Notes under the pieces: generated by a model
Database searches by the model: none
The model's input: only the letters and a program-made list of their open reading frames with translations
Told to the model about the DNA's origin: nothing
In this document: positions 8,548 to 16,503 of the stretch, piece after piece
Layout of the letters: every line of letters starts with the position of its first letter
Position numbering within the stretch: the stretch's first letter is position 1
NCBI GenBank assembly: GCA_002338615.1
Contig: DDIS01000017.1
Span: 1-32,727, forward strand
Reading direction: 5' to 3'
Length of the DNA stretch: 32,727 bases
Origin: Proteobacteria bacterium UBA1844
Lineage (GTDB): Bacteria > Pseudomonadota > Gammaproteobacteria > Steroidobacterales > Woeseiaceae
Program-made: the position numbers and the translations under genes

Positions 8548-9817
8548 ACTGCTTTTCCTCAACACTGCCTGCCATGGCAGTCGTTGATGACAGGCCATTC
8601 ATTATCGTGTTCTGCACAGCATCAAAATAACCCGCGCCAACGAATGTCTGGTGGCGCAAAGCTCGGAAGCCGAGCTGTTCGTCAGCAAATTCCTGCTGCT
8701 GCAGCTGCGAGTACGCATACATTCCGCTTTCCTTGTAAGCCCGGCTCAGGTTGAACATGCTCGAATTCAAAGCGTGCCAGCCAGCCAGGGTGATGAACTG
8801 GAATTTATAGCCCATCTTACCAAGCTCTTCACGGAAGGTGCGCATCGTCTGGTCATCAAGATTCGCTTTCCAGTTGAACGACGGCGAGCAGTTATACGCC
8901 AGCAGCTTGTTCGGGAACTTCGCGTGAATCGCATCTGCGAAGCGGCGTGCCTGTTCGATATCCGGCTTCGAGGTTTCGCACCACAAAAGGTCGGCATAAG
9001 GCGCGTAGGCGAGCCCCCGAGCGATGGCCTGATCGATACCAGGCCGCGTATAGAAAAAGCCCTCCGGCGTACGCTCGCCTGTAATAAACTCGTGATCACG
9101 TACATCAATGTCGGAAGTAATCAGCTTCGCTGCGTCCGCATCCGTACGCGCAATCAGAATAGTGGGCACGCCGCATACGTCCGCGGCGAGCCGCGCCGCA
9201 GTCAGTTTCGCGATCGCTTCCTGAGTCGGTACCAGTACTTTGCCGCCCATCTGGCCACACTTTTTTGCCGACGACAGCTGGTCTTCGAAATGCACACCCG
9301 CAGCGCCTGCGCGAATCAGGCTCTTCATCAGTTCGTAGGCATTCAGGTTGCCGCCAAAGCCTGCTTCGGCATCCGCAATGATCGGCGCAAACCAGTCGAT
9401 ACATCGATCATTTTTCTGCGCGTGAATCTCGTCGGTGCGAATAAACGCATTGTTGATGCGCTCGACCATCTTCGGGACTGAGTCCACCGGGTACAGGCTC
9501 TGGTCCGGGTACATCTCGCCCGCGCTGTTGCCGTCGCCTGCTGCCTGCCAGCCCGAACAGTAGATAGCCTTGAGCCCGGCCTGGACTTCCTGGATGGCCT
9601 GGTTGCCGGTCATCGCGCCCAGCCCGCAGACGGGTGCGTCCTGGTTTACGAGACGCCAGAGCTTCTCCGCCCCGAGACGCGCCAGCGTATGTTCGATCCG
9701 CACGCTGCCGCGCAGTTTGACGACCGCCTCCGCACTGTAGCCGCGCTCGATACCAGCCCAGCGCGAGCTTCCGGCCCAGTCGGATTTGAGTTTCTGAATC
9801 TGTTGCTGTCGTGTCAT
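8537..9817 (-). CDS. aceA: Isocitrate lyase
   Basis: Isocitrate lyase cleaves isocitrate to succinate and glyoxylate, bypassing the decarboxylating steps of the TCA cycle so that acetate or fatty acids can support growth. The 426 residues match the E. coli enzyme in length and order: [19 protein letters not shown] [16 protein letters not shown], the catalytic loop KKCGQMGGK with nucleophilic Cys187, ARTDADAA, and SPSFNW. The usual loop is KKCGHMGGK; here the histidine two residues after the cysteine is glutamine (Gln189, codon CAG). The start is secure: GGGAGG lies seven bases before the ATG. It is first in an aceA-glcB operon and divergent from a RamB/ScfR-type regulator. Confidence 0.96.
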   Translation of the reverse strand: MTRQQQIQKLKSDWAGSSRWAGIERGYSAEAVVKLRGSVRIEHTLARLGAEKLWRLVNQDAPVCGLGAMTGNQAIQEVQAGLKAIYCSGWQAAGDGNSAGEMYPDQSLYPVDSVPKMVERINNAFIRTDEIHAQKNDRCIDWFAPIIADAEAGFGGNLNAYELMKSLIRAGAAGVHFEDQLSSAKKCGQMGGKVLVPTQEAIAKLTAARLAADVCGVPTILIARTDADAAKLITSDIDVRDHEFITGERTPEGFFYTRPGIDQAIARGLAYAPYADLLWCETSKPDIEQARRFADAIHAKFPNKLLAYNCSPSFNWKANLDDQTMRTFREELGKMGYKFQFITLAGWHALNSSMFNLSRAYKESGMYAYSQLQQQEFADEQLGFRALRHQTFVGAGYFDAVQNTIMNGLSSTTAMAGSVEEKQFVA

Positions 9818-9956
9818 GGCGGTGCCTCCCGTCGCCGGGTTCTGATTTTTCCCGACTTTGTTTGTGCTTCTGCAGAATCCAGTTTACGATCATCAGTCAT
9901 GAATTTTCACAGTGGAAATTTTACTCTGTTAATTTCACAGATCTGGTGATCAAGCG
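9818..9956. promoter_or_regulatory. Divergent aceA / regulator promoter region with operator-like repeats
   Basis: This 139-base gap separates aceA (leftward) from the XRE regulator (rightward). It is AT-rich on the regulator side. TTTCACAG occurs twice in the same orientation, at 9905-9912 and 9933-9940 (28 bases apart). The second copy forms the right half of an inverted repeat TCTGT-N7-ACAGA (9925-9929, 9937-9941). Around the first copy, AATTTTC and GAAATTT form an imperfect inverted repeat. These are plausible operators for the adjacent regulator controlling both genes. I cannot assign firm -35 and -10 boxes. Confidence 0.5.
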
Positions 9957-11507
9957 ATGAGCAAAGCTACGGGGCTGAAGCGCAAAACACACTTTCTTGG
10001 CACTAAAATCAAGGCCTTACGAAAGCGCAACAACCTCACGCTGGAGGACCTGTCAGTACGATGTATCCAGGTCGATGCCGAAGCGGCACCGTCCGTCTCC
10101 TACCTGTCGATGATCGAGAACGGCAAGCGGGTGCCCTCCGAGCGCCTTATTCGTGTCGTTGCGGATATATTTCTCAAAGAACCCGGCTGGTTTTTTGACG
10201 AGTCCCTCGATGAGGCGCCGCTGGATACGGCGCCAATGGCTGCGGTCAGTGGCATGCCACTCGAACCTGGTTTCCTGTTTTCCGAGCACCTGTTGCAACT
10301 TGCAATTCCGGAACTGTTGTCGCAGACCGGCACGACGGGACGCCAGTTCGCACACCTGTTAATCCGCGCCTATCAGGAAGCAAGTCACAACCGGTTTCCG
10401 GATCTCGAACGTGCCGCGGAAAGCATTGGCAAGAAAAAATTCCCGCTCAGCGTCGAGGATGTATTCGACATCGCAGCAAATCTCGGGCTGTCCGTCGAAT
10501 GGTTCGACAACAAGGCATTTCTGGATGGCCGCGCTTCGGAGACGCCGTCGAAGACGATGATTCGTTCGTTCTACGAAGCGCCGGACACGGTGTATCTGAA
10601 CAAGGCACTCAAAGATAACCCGGCGCGGCTCAAGTTCGATCTTTGTAACCATATCGCGCACAAGGTCTTGCACGACGGTGACGGCGCCCGTGCGCCACAG
10701 GTTTCGGGTGGCTACGGCAGCGACCGGCGGCACGATACCGAGTCCTCTAATATCGATGCAAAGGACATACTGTTCGCCTGGCGCGATTTCGAGTGCAGTT
10801 ATTTCGCGGCAGCATTGCTCGCACCGAAAACGCCGTTTCGCCAGTTTCTTGCGAAGCACGCCTACGCTATCGACTCCGGCAAAAAAGTCGGACTGACAAC
10901 GACGTTGCTCATGCGTCGCATGTCGAGCGTGTCGCCCTATCCACACTGGCACTACTTTGACGCGTACCCGCCCGGCAATCTGCGCGCGGTTTATCGCGGC
11001 AACGGCATACCCTTGCCCTGGGGCAACATGACCACGATTTCGGATCCGTGCCAGCACTGGGCGGTATTTCGTATGCTGGGCACACAATCGGATAAACCGT
11101 CCGCGCAAATTTCGGTGCTCCGCAGCGGTGACGACAAGCGCCTCTATTGCTGTCAGTCGATACGCAACAAGGATGCTGCTGGCAACCCGCACGTTTTGTG
11201 CGCGGGTGTCGACCTCGCGCCGGCACTACACGCCCAGGGTCTGGATCCGCAGGTCACCATCGGTGCAATTGAAGCCAGCTGTAATGACAACGGTGGTTCC
11301 GGCCCGATTCCGAAAAAGGCTTTGCAACAGTTACAGGGTGTCAGCAAGATTCTGAACATCGGCTGGATTGCTGAGGGCGTTGAACGAGATGCGACTATTA
11401 TCTGTCCGCGGAGTTCGGGGTGTCCGCGCGACAAGCACTGTCTTGGAAAACCCACATTAATGCATCATTCACGTATAGACGATATTCGCCGCACGCTTAC
11501 TTTGTAG
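9957..11507 (+). CDS. XRE-family regulator of the RamB/ScfR (short-chain fatty acyl) type
   Basis: The 516-residue protein has an N-terminal XRE helix-turn-helix (about 12-78; LGTKIKALRKRNNLTLEDLS and YLSMIENGKRVPS), a middle IrrE/ImmA-like domain (about 160-290) and a C-terminal domain with a cysteine-containing end (CPRSSGCPRDKHC). This is the layout of the short-chain fatty acyl regulators, including actinobacterial RamB, which control acetate and propionate genes. In the middle domain the zinc protease motif HExxH is degenerate: the aligned stretch (231-235) reads NHIAH, so peptidase activity is not expected. Divergent placement from aceA strongly suggests it senses an acyl-CoA-type signal and controls the glyoxylate shunt; that is inference from position. 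No convincing ribosome site precedes the ATG. Its 3' end overlaps the convergent AraC gene by 11 bases. Confidence 0.88.
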   Translation: MSKATGLKRKTHFLGTKIKALRKRNNLTLEDLSVRCIQVDAEAAPSVSYLSMIENGKRVPSERLIRVVADIFLKEPGWFFDESLDEAPLDTAPMAAVSGMPLEPGFLFSEHLLQLAIPELLSQTGTTGRQFAHLLIRAYQEASHNRFPDLERAAESIGKKKFPLSVEDVFDIAANLGLSVEWFDNKAFLDGRASETPSKTMIRSFYEAPDTVYLNKALKDNPARLKFDLCNHIAHKVLHDGDGARAPQVSGGYGSDRRHDTESSNIDAKDILFAWRDFECSYFAAALLAPKTPFRQFLAKHAYAIDSGKKVGLTTTLLMRRMSSVSPYPHWHYFDAYPPGNLRAVYRGNGIPLPWGNMTTISDPCQHWAVFRMLGTQSDKPSAQISVLRSGDDKRLYCCQSIRNKDAAGNPHVLCAGVDLAPALHAQGLDPQVTIGAIEASCNDNGGSGPIPKKALQQLQGVSKILNIGWIAEGVERDATIICPRSSGCPRDKHCLGKPTLMHHSRIDDIRRTLTL

Positions 11508-12579
11508 CGGCTTTTTGGTATTGCCCGGGGCTCATGCCCGTCCAGCGCTTGAACGCGCGGGCGAAATTGCTTTGATCGGAAAAACCAACCAGGAAGGCCG
11601 TTTGCGCATGGGTATGCTTGCCGCCACTGAGGTAGGCTTCGGCGAGTTCGCGGCGGGTATCATCGAGTACATCGCGGTAACTGGTACCTTCGGCGCTGAG
11701 TTGTCGCTGCAAGGTACTGGCGCTGCAATACAAGGCGGCGGCCACTTTTTCCTGATCCACACGACCTGATGGCAGCATTTGCACCAGTCTTGCGCGTACC
11801 TGGTAGGCGATCTTGCCGTGATCAAGCGTACCAAGGTATCGATCCGCAATTCTGCAGGATACTTCAACCACATCGGGAATGGCTCCGCTAAGTGGCGCCT
11901 CGAGATCGGCGGCCGCGAAGTACAAGGCATTCCGTTTCGCACTGATCTCTATCGGTCCACCGACAAACTGTTTGTACATGTCGAGGTTCGTATCCTTCGG
12001 CCCGTAAACTTCAAGACGGCGCAGCATAATGGGCTTGCCGCTCGCAATACTGCACAACTTTGCGACGCTCGCTATTCCGACATCTGCGCGCAACTTGCCC
12101 GGGTAATCGCCCGGCATTGGGTAACTTTCTGCGAGCTGGTACTCATCGCCCTGCTTGCTGAATTTAATTTCACTGTTACCGCTATTGTGTATTTCCTCGT
12201 AACGCAGAAGTTGCCGCATTGCTTCTACCAGGTTCGCACTGGCAAGCCAGATGTGGCCCATGACAAAAAAGTTGTTCGCCTCGCTGCGCAACCCAACCTG
12301 GATACCGAAAGCCGGATCACCTGACAGTTTTGCCGCTATTTCCAGCATATTCCTGATGGTTCGATTCGGCGTACGGGCACCGGCGTCCTTCGGGCCGACC
12401 GGGTCCACGCCCAGTTCCCGATACAGGGGGGTCGGGTCGATGCCGTATCCCGATTTCAGCGTCGTGCCGATTCGGTACACAAGAAGCGCAAGCGATGAGG
12501 GTTCGTGCAGCATGGAATGCGAATTGAACCGCATGCAGGGCCGCCCCACAAGGGACACGGAGGTTGCGGCAAATTGCAT
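11497..12579 (-). CDS. AraC-family transcriptional regulator with N-terminal Arabinose_bd-type domain
   Basis: The 360-residue protein ends in a double helix-turn-helix AraC DNA-binding domain (about 265-355), seen in KVAAALYCSASTLQRQLSAEG and the second helix pair ending SDQSNFARAFKRWTGMSPGQYQ. The N-terminal 230 residues (YRELGVDP, FGIQVGLRSEANNFFVMGHIWLAS) match the ligand-binding domain found in OruR/ArgR-type and virulence AraC regulators, whose ligands are often amino acids or fatty acids. The start is uncertain: ATGs at 12579, 12534 and 12513 are all in frame and none has a strong ribosome site; family N-termini favour one of the later two. It is divergent from the unknown gene at 12658, with 78 bases between, and convergently overlaps the XRE regulator. 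Its target is not evident. Confidence 0.9.
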   Translation of the reverse strand: MQFAATSVSLVGRPCMRFNSHSMLHEPSSLALLVYRIGTTLKSGYGIDPTPLYRELGVDPVGPKDAGARTPNRTIRNMLEIAAKLSGDPAFGIQVGLRSEANNFFVMGHIWLASANLVEAMRQLLRYEEIHNSGNSEIKFSKQGDEYQLAESYPMPGDYPGKLRADVGIASVAKLCSIASGKPIMLRRLEVYGPKDTNLDMYKQFVGGPIEISAKRNALYFAAADLEAPLSGAIPDVVEVSCRIADRYLGTLDHGKIAYQVRARLVQMLPSGRVDQEKVAAALYCSASTLQRQLSAEGTSYRDVLDDTRRELAEAYLSGGKHTHAQTAFLVGFSDQSNFARAFKRWTGMSPGQYQKAATK

Positions 12580-12657
12580 GAATGCTGGGGCTGAACGACC
12601 AGAGCCACGCGAGGAAGATCCCTAAAGTACGCATCCCGGCAAGCACAGGAGAGACGG

Positions 12658-13377
12658 ATGTTGCGAGTAATTGAAGGGGGCGTGGGCGGCCAGAATGGCA
12701 ATGCCGGCGTCGAGCAGGCGATCAGTAACTATCTGCAGGATCGGTTCAGTAGTGACAACAGCCCGATGGCGCGACTTGATCGCTGGTCACAGCAACGAAT
12801 TGTCCTTGAGAACCTGGCAAAGCTTGCGCTGGCCCTGGAGTCAGAAGATCCGGTTGAGCATTGCTATCAAAACCTGATACGTGAAATCGACACCGAAGCC
12901 GAAACCGGCATTTTCCTCGCAACACCGGCCGCCAATGCCGCGCAGCTAAGACGTCTGGCCGGCGAGACGGGTGTGTCCGGTCGCCTTTATCAGCAGTTGC
13001 CGCGGATAGCCCCGGTGCTGTTCGCTGATGAACTGGAGCACTCGAGCGAGAACCTTGACCTGGTCTGGGTGTCGATCGAGGCTCGCTATGACCGCGCGAA
13101 CCTGGATGCCGAGGTTTCGGAACTGATCCTGATGCACCTGCTGGACGCAGAAGAGACCGCCGCGGACATGAGCGATGCGCTGCGGGCCATGCTGTATACG
13201 TTCCACGAGGACCTCGCGAGACGCCGCTGTGACCTGCCGTGCCTGCTGAACGAACGCGCACGAGGTCATCTCGTCAACATTATTACGGAACTTTTCGAGC
13301 GCTCAGGAGATTATAGCTCTCGTGTCACCGATATTTGCACGCGCGCAGGCACGGCCTCGGTGCCGGTCATAACTTAA
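12658..13377 (+). CDS. Acidic, mostly helical protein of unknown function
   Basis: I do not recognise a family for this 239-residue protein. It has no signal peptide or membrane segment, so it is probably cytoplasmic. The composition is acidic and rich in Leu, Ala, Glu and Asp with few prolines, and most of the length (50-240) looks alpha-helical. Three cysteines sit in the C-terminal half-to-end (RRCDLPCLL and DICTRAG). An AGGAGAG sequence a few bases before the ATG makes the start reliable, and the frame is intact between two oppositely oriented genes, so it is a real gene. It is divergent from the AraC-type regulator and convergent with the amidohydrolase. Regulation by the adjacent AraC protein is possible but unproven. 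Confidence 0.75.
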   Translation: MLRVIEGGVGGQNGNAGVEQAISNYLQDRFSSDNSPMARLDRWSQQRIVLENLAKLALALESEDPVEHCYQNLIREIDTEAETGIFLATPAANAAQLRRLAGETGVSGRLYQQLPRIAPVLFADELEHSSENLDLVWVSIEARYDRANLDAEVSELILMHLLDAEETAADMSDALRAMLYTFHEDLARRRCDLPCLLNERARGHLVNIITELFERSGDYSSRVTDICTRAGTASVPVIT

Positions 13378-13400
13378 CGGCCTGGGTGCCGATTCAAGTT
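13371..13400. terminator. Bidirectional terminator-like hairpin between convergent genes
   Basis: In the 24-base gap between the unknown gene (plus) and the amidohydrolase (minus), AACTT (13371-13375) pairs with AAGTT (13396-13400). Inside it CGGC (13378-13381) pairs with GCCG (13388-13391) around a six-base loop. The outer arm includes the end of the upstream gene and its TAA. There is no long U-run, but the position between convergent stops supports a terminator or insulator role in both directions. Confidence 0.45.
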
Positions 13401-13401
13401 G

Positions 13402-15120
13402 CTACAGCGCCTCGTGGACTACCTTGCCGTCCATCATTGTCAGCAATACGCGCGTCTCATGGATGGAGTAAGGATCGATGTCAAAGATGTTTCGATCGAG
13501 AACAATCAGGTCGGCCTTTTTGCCCGTTTCAATGGAACCGATTTCGTCTTCGAGCCGTAGTTGATAGGCAGCATCCAGCGTGAACCCACGCACCAGGGCC
13601 TCGACTGACAGGCGTTCCGACTTGCGTGGTTGAATCTTTGCATCGGGCTGGCCCGGCTCCTGCCGCGTATGACCGATCTCGATCTGTACCACAGGCGACA
13701 AACCGAGCGTACCGGCGCCGCTGGCTGGGAAATCGCTGCCAAATGTTAGCCTCGCACCCGCGTCCTTGATGCTCTTGAACCGCCAGTAGCGATTAAACTG
13801 GTCCTCGCTGACGAACTGTTCACCGTAGGTGTCGTAGGACGCCCACAGAGGTGTGCTTTGTGCAATTACGTCCAGTTCCGCGAATCGCGGCACGTCCTGG
13901 TCCGTTACAACTTCAATGTGGCATATCGTAAAGCGTGAGCCGGTCCCTGGTACCGCCTGGCGCGCGGCTTCAATCGCGTCGAGAGCTTCGTGAACAGTGC
14001 GTTCGCCGATTGCATGAATATGCACGTCCATGTCGAGAGCTGCGGCGCCCGTAACCATTTCGGTCAGTTGCTGTTCGCTGAAAACCGTTTCGCCGGAGTT
14101 ACCCGGCTCCCCCTGGTAGTCTTCGAACATGGCAGCGGTCCGCCCCTCTACGGTACCGTCGGCGGGTATCTTGAGCGTGTTGTAGTGATAGTACTTGCCG
14201 TGCACTGTTCTGCCCCATTCGGCAGCCGTCGCAACCGCGGTCTTTGCCTGCTCCGCCGCCTCCGGCCGCGAAGAACCGACGATGCGCATGCTAAGTTCGT
14301 TGTCGCGCTCGAGCCCTGTCAGCACTTTTTGCACCAGCTCACGGTCACCCGAGGTGCCGGCATCGAAGGCCGCCGTGACGCCGTAGCGATTCATGATATC
14401 GATTATCTTCGCGGTGCCCTGCATCACGACGTCTTCCGTGATTACATTCAGCTGGTCCATCGCCATGTTCGCGGTCCCCTCAAGCAAATAACCGCTTGCA
14501 TCACCATTTTCGTCGCGCTTGTAATAGCTGTAGCCCGGCACCGGGTCGATCGTGTCCTGACTGATATGCAATTGTTGCAGTGCTGCAGAATTTGCCCAGG
14601 CCGCGTGAAAGCCCTCGTCCATGATCAACACGGGCTTATCCGGCACGACGGCATCGATCAGTTGCCGTGTGGGGCCGGTTGGCCCGAAGGTTGTTGCGAG
14701 AAACCCGTAGCCGAAGATGATCGCCTGATCGGTATTCTCAAGCGCGTAATCAGCGATCGCCTGGACCCACTCGTCCACCGTGCCAAAAGTATCGAGCGCC
14801 AATGCATTCGCATACGCTCCGCCGGCGATCGGATGAACATGGGTATCGATAAAACCGGGCAGCAGCAACTTGCCCGCGAGATCGATGCGGCGGGTTGCCG
14901 GGCCGATGTAGGGCTCGGCACCTGCCGCTGCGCCCACGTATAAAATGCTGTTGTCTTTGACCAGCACGGTTTCTGCCCATGGTGCTTGGTCATTCGAGGT
15001 CCAGGCTTTTGCGTTGACGAAAGCGACATCCGCCTGTTCTGTGCCTGGCCCGCAGGCGGCAAGCAAGCTCAGCAAGCAAGCCGAAATAATTCCGTAGCGC
15101 AGGCTAGCCATGACATTCAT
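13402..15120 (-). CDS. Lipoprotein amidohydrolase (YtcJ-like Amidohydro_3 family)
   Basis: The 572-residue protein begins with a lipoprotein signal, hydrophobic core then lipobox LLAAC (Cys near residue 22), so the mature enzyme should be lipid-anchored in the periplasm or outer membrane. The rest is a metal-dependent amidohydrolase: GKLLLPGFIDTHVHP carries the metal-binding HxH, HIHAIGERTVHEALD a further histidine, and FGSDFPASG the catalytic aspartate; the C-terminal GKKADLIVLDRN strand is the typical closing element. YtcJ-like relatives cleave amide or carbamoyl bonds of N-acylated or cyclic compounds, but the substrate is not predictable. The ATG overlaps the stop of the upstream FAD oxidase by four bases (15117-15120), so the two are translated together and may act on related nitrogen compounds. 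Confidence 0.9.
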   Translation of the reverse strand: MNVMASLRYGIISACLLSLLAACGPGTEQADVAFVNAKAWTSNDQAPWAETVLVKDNSILYVGAAAGAEPYIGPATRRIDLAGKLLLPGFIDTHVHPIAGGAYANALALDTFGTVDEWVQAIADYALENTDQAIIFGYGFLATTFGPTGPTRQLIDAVVPDKPVLIMDEGFHAAWANSAALQQLHISQDTIDPVPGYSYYKRDENGDASGYLLEGTANMAMDQLNVITEDVVMQGTAKIIDIMNRYGVTAAFDAGTSGDRELVQKVLTGLERDNELSMRIVGSSRPEAAEQAKTAVATAAEWGRTVHGKYYHYNTLKIPADGTVEGRTAAMFEDYQGEPGNSGETVFSEQQLTEMVTGAAALDMDVHIHAIGERTVHEALDAIEAARQAVPGTGSRFTICHIEVVTDQDVPRFAELDVIAQSTPLWASYDTYGEQFVSEDQFNRYWRFKSIKDAGARLTFGSDFPASGAGTLGLSPVVQIEIGHTRQEPGQPDAKIQPRKSERLSVEALVRGFTLDAAYQLRLEDEIGSIETGKKADLIVLDRNIFDIDPYSIHETRVLLTMMDGKVVHEAL

Positions 15121-16457
15121 AGTCGATCCTTGAGGCCGTAATAGAGCATGCCAAGCACCATACCCGGATAGCGCAGCAGAGTCCCGCCGGGAAAGCGCCG
15201 GATTGGCAATCGTGCAAGTGTATCGAAACGCGCCGTTGATCCGGTGATCGCTTCTGCGATCACTTTGCCGGCGAAGCTTGCCGTCGAAATACCGTGTCCG
15301 GAGTAACCTTGAGCAAAATACAGGTTGGGTGGCAGCCGACCGATGTGTGGCAAGCGGTTTACCGTTACCGATAACGTGCCACCCCAGGCGTATTCAATGG
15401 CGACGTCCGCAAGCTGCGGAAACAGTTTGAGCATGTAGGGCTTTACAAAGCCTTCGATATTGCGTGGAAAGCCCGGTCGATAATTCTCGCCGCCGCCGAA
15501 CAGCAGGCGCGTGTCCTCAGCAATACGGAAATAGTTCACGACGAAACGTGTGTCATGAATACCGAAGCGGCCTCCAATAAGCGCGTTTGCGCGCTCGCCG
15601 AGCGGTTCGGTTGCGATAACGAAATTATTGATCGGCATGATCTTGCCTGCGACGCGAGGCTCCAGCTTGCCGAGATAGCCATTGCATGCAAGCACGATTG
15701 ACCTGGCTTTCACGGCCCCGTGTGCCGTCGAAACAACCGACGGTTCGCTCTCGGTGTAACCCGTGACACGTGAGCTTTCAAAGATTTTTACACCCGCCTC
15801 GGTGCAGGCACGTGCAAGGCCCAGCGCATAATTCAAAGGGTGAATGACCGCCGCGTCGGCATCGAAAAAGCCTTCCACGAAGTCGTCAGTTGCCACCATT
15901 GCGCGGGTCGCCTCCGCATCCAGCGCATGCGTATTCGGGTAGTCATAGCGCGCGGCCAGCGCCGCCGACAGCTCTGCAGCCCACCCGGCGTAGCGTTTCG
16001 TATGCACACCGACGAGTTGGCCTTTTTGCAAGTCGCAATCGATCGCGTGTTTTTCGATGCGCGTGCGAATTTCATCTTTTGCGGCTTCCGCAAAATCCCA
16101 AAGCAAGCGTGACTGTTCCATGCCGAACATCTGCTCAGTTTCGAGTACATCCTTGCGCTGGCCGCTGCCGATGAGACCGCCGTTGCGCCCTGAGGCACCG
16201 AAGCCGATCCGCTCTGCCTCGAGCAGCACGACGTCGAGACCAAGCTCTGCAAGATTCAGCGCCGCCGAGAGCCCGGTGAACCCACCGCCTATGACGCATA
16301 CATCAGCCTGCAGGCTGCTCTCGAGGCGCGGGCGATCGACGATGCCTTTCGCGCTCGCACGGTACCAGGTGTCCGGGTACGCGCTGGCACCCCGGTCTTT
16401 GCGTAGGCCCAGGTCGATGGATGAACTGTTGGATGCAACGATAAAAGTCTCCCGCAC
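15117..16457 (-). CDS. FAD-dependent amine oxidase (DAO / PuuB-like)
   Basis: This flavoprotein of the D-amino acid oxidase family (Pfam DAO) most resembles gamma-glutamylputrescine oxidase PuuB and related glycine/sarcosine oxidases. The dinucleotide-binding motif VIGGGFTGLSAALNLAE is near residue 55 and is followed by the acidic strand end LLEAERIGFGASGRNGG; SGRNGG is typical of PuuB-like enzymes. The C-terminal FAQGYSGHGI loop that contacts FAD is present. The open frame runs from an ATG at 16586, but that lies inside the preceding methyltransferase gene and adds unrelated residues. A GTG at 16455-16457 gives 446 residues, near the PuuB length, and is my preferred start, although its ribosome site is weak. 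It couples to the amidohydrolase by an ATGA overlap. The amine substrate is unknown. Confidence 0.87.
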   Translation of the reverse strand: MRETFIVASNSSSIDLGLRKDRGASAYPDTWYRASAKGIVDRPRLESSLQADVCVIGGGFTGLSAALNLAELGLDVVLLEAERIGFGASGRNGGLIGSGQRKDVLETEQMFGMEQSRLLWDFAEAAKDEIRTRIEKHAIDCDLQKGQLVGVHTKRYAGWAAELSAALAARYDYPNTHALDAEATRAMVATDDFVEGFFDADAAVIHPLNYALGLARACTEAGVKIFESSRVTGYTESEPSVVSTAHGAVKARSIVLACNGYLGKLEPRVAGKIMPINNFVIATEPLGERANALIGGRFGIHDTRFVVNYFRIAEDTRLLFGGGENYRPGFPRNIEGFVKPYMLKLFPQLADVAIEYAWGGTLSVTVNRLPHIGRLPPNLYFAQGYSGHGISTASFAGKVIAEAITGSTARFDTLARLPIRRFPGGTLLRYPGMVLGMLYYGLKDRL

Positions 16458-16503
16458 AAACGGCAATACCCGAGATTGTAGCCGACCCGCTTCGATATCT
16501 CGT

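Noticed and set aside
8651..9481. 276-codon plus-strand open frame opposite aceA
   Set aside because: Isocitrate lyase occupies the other strand with every catalytic motif; this is a shadow.
10359..11192. 277-codon minus-strand open frame inside the XRE regulator gene
   Set aside because: The regulator frame is complete and conserved; the antisense product looks random.
13990..14943. 317-codon plus-strand open frame opposite the amidohydrolase
   Set aside because: The minus-strand frame carries all amidohydrolase motifs; the plus-strand product is rich in His, Arg and Cys with no recognisable domain.
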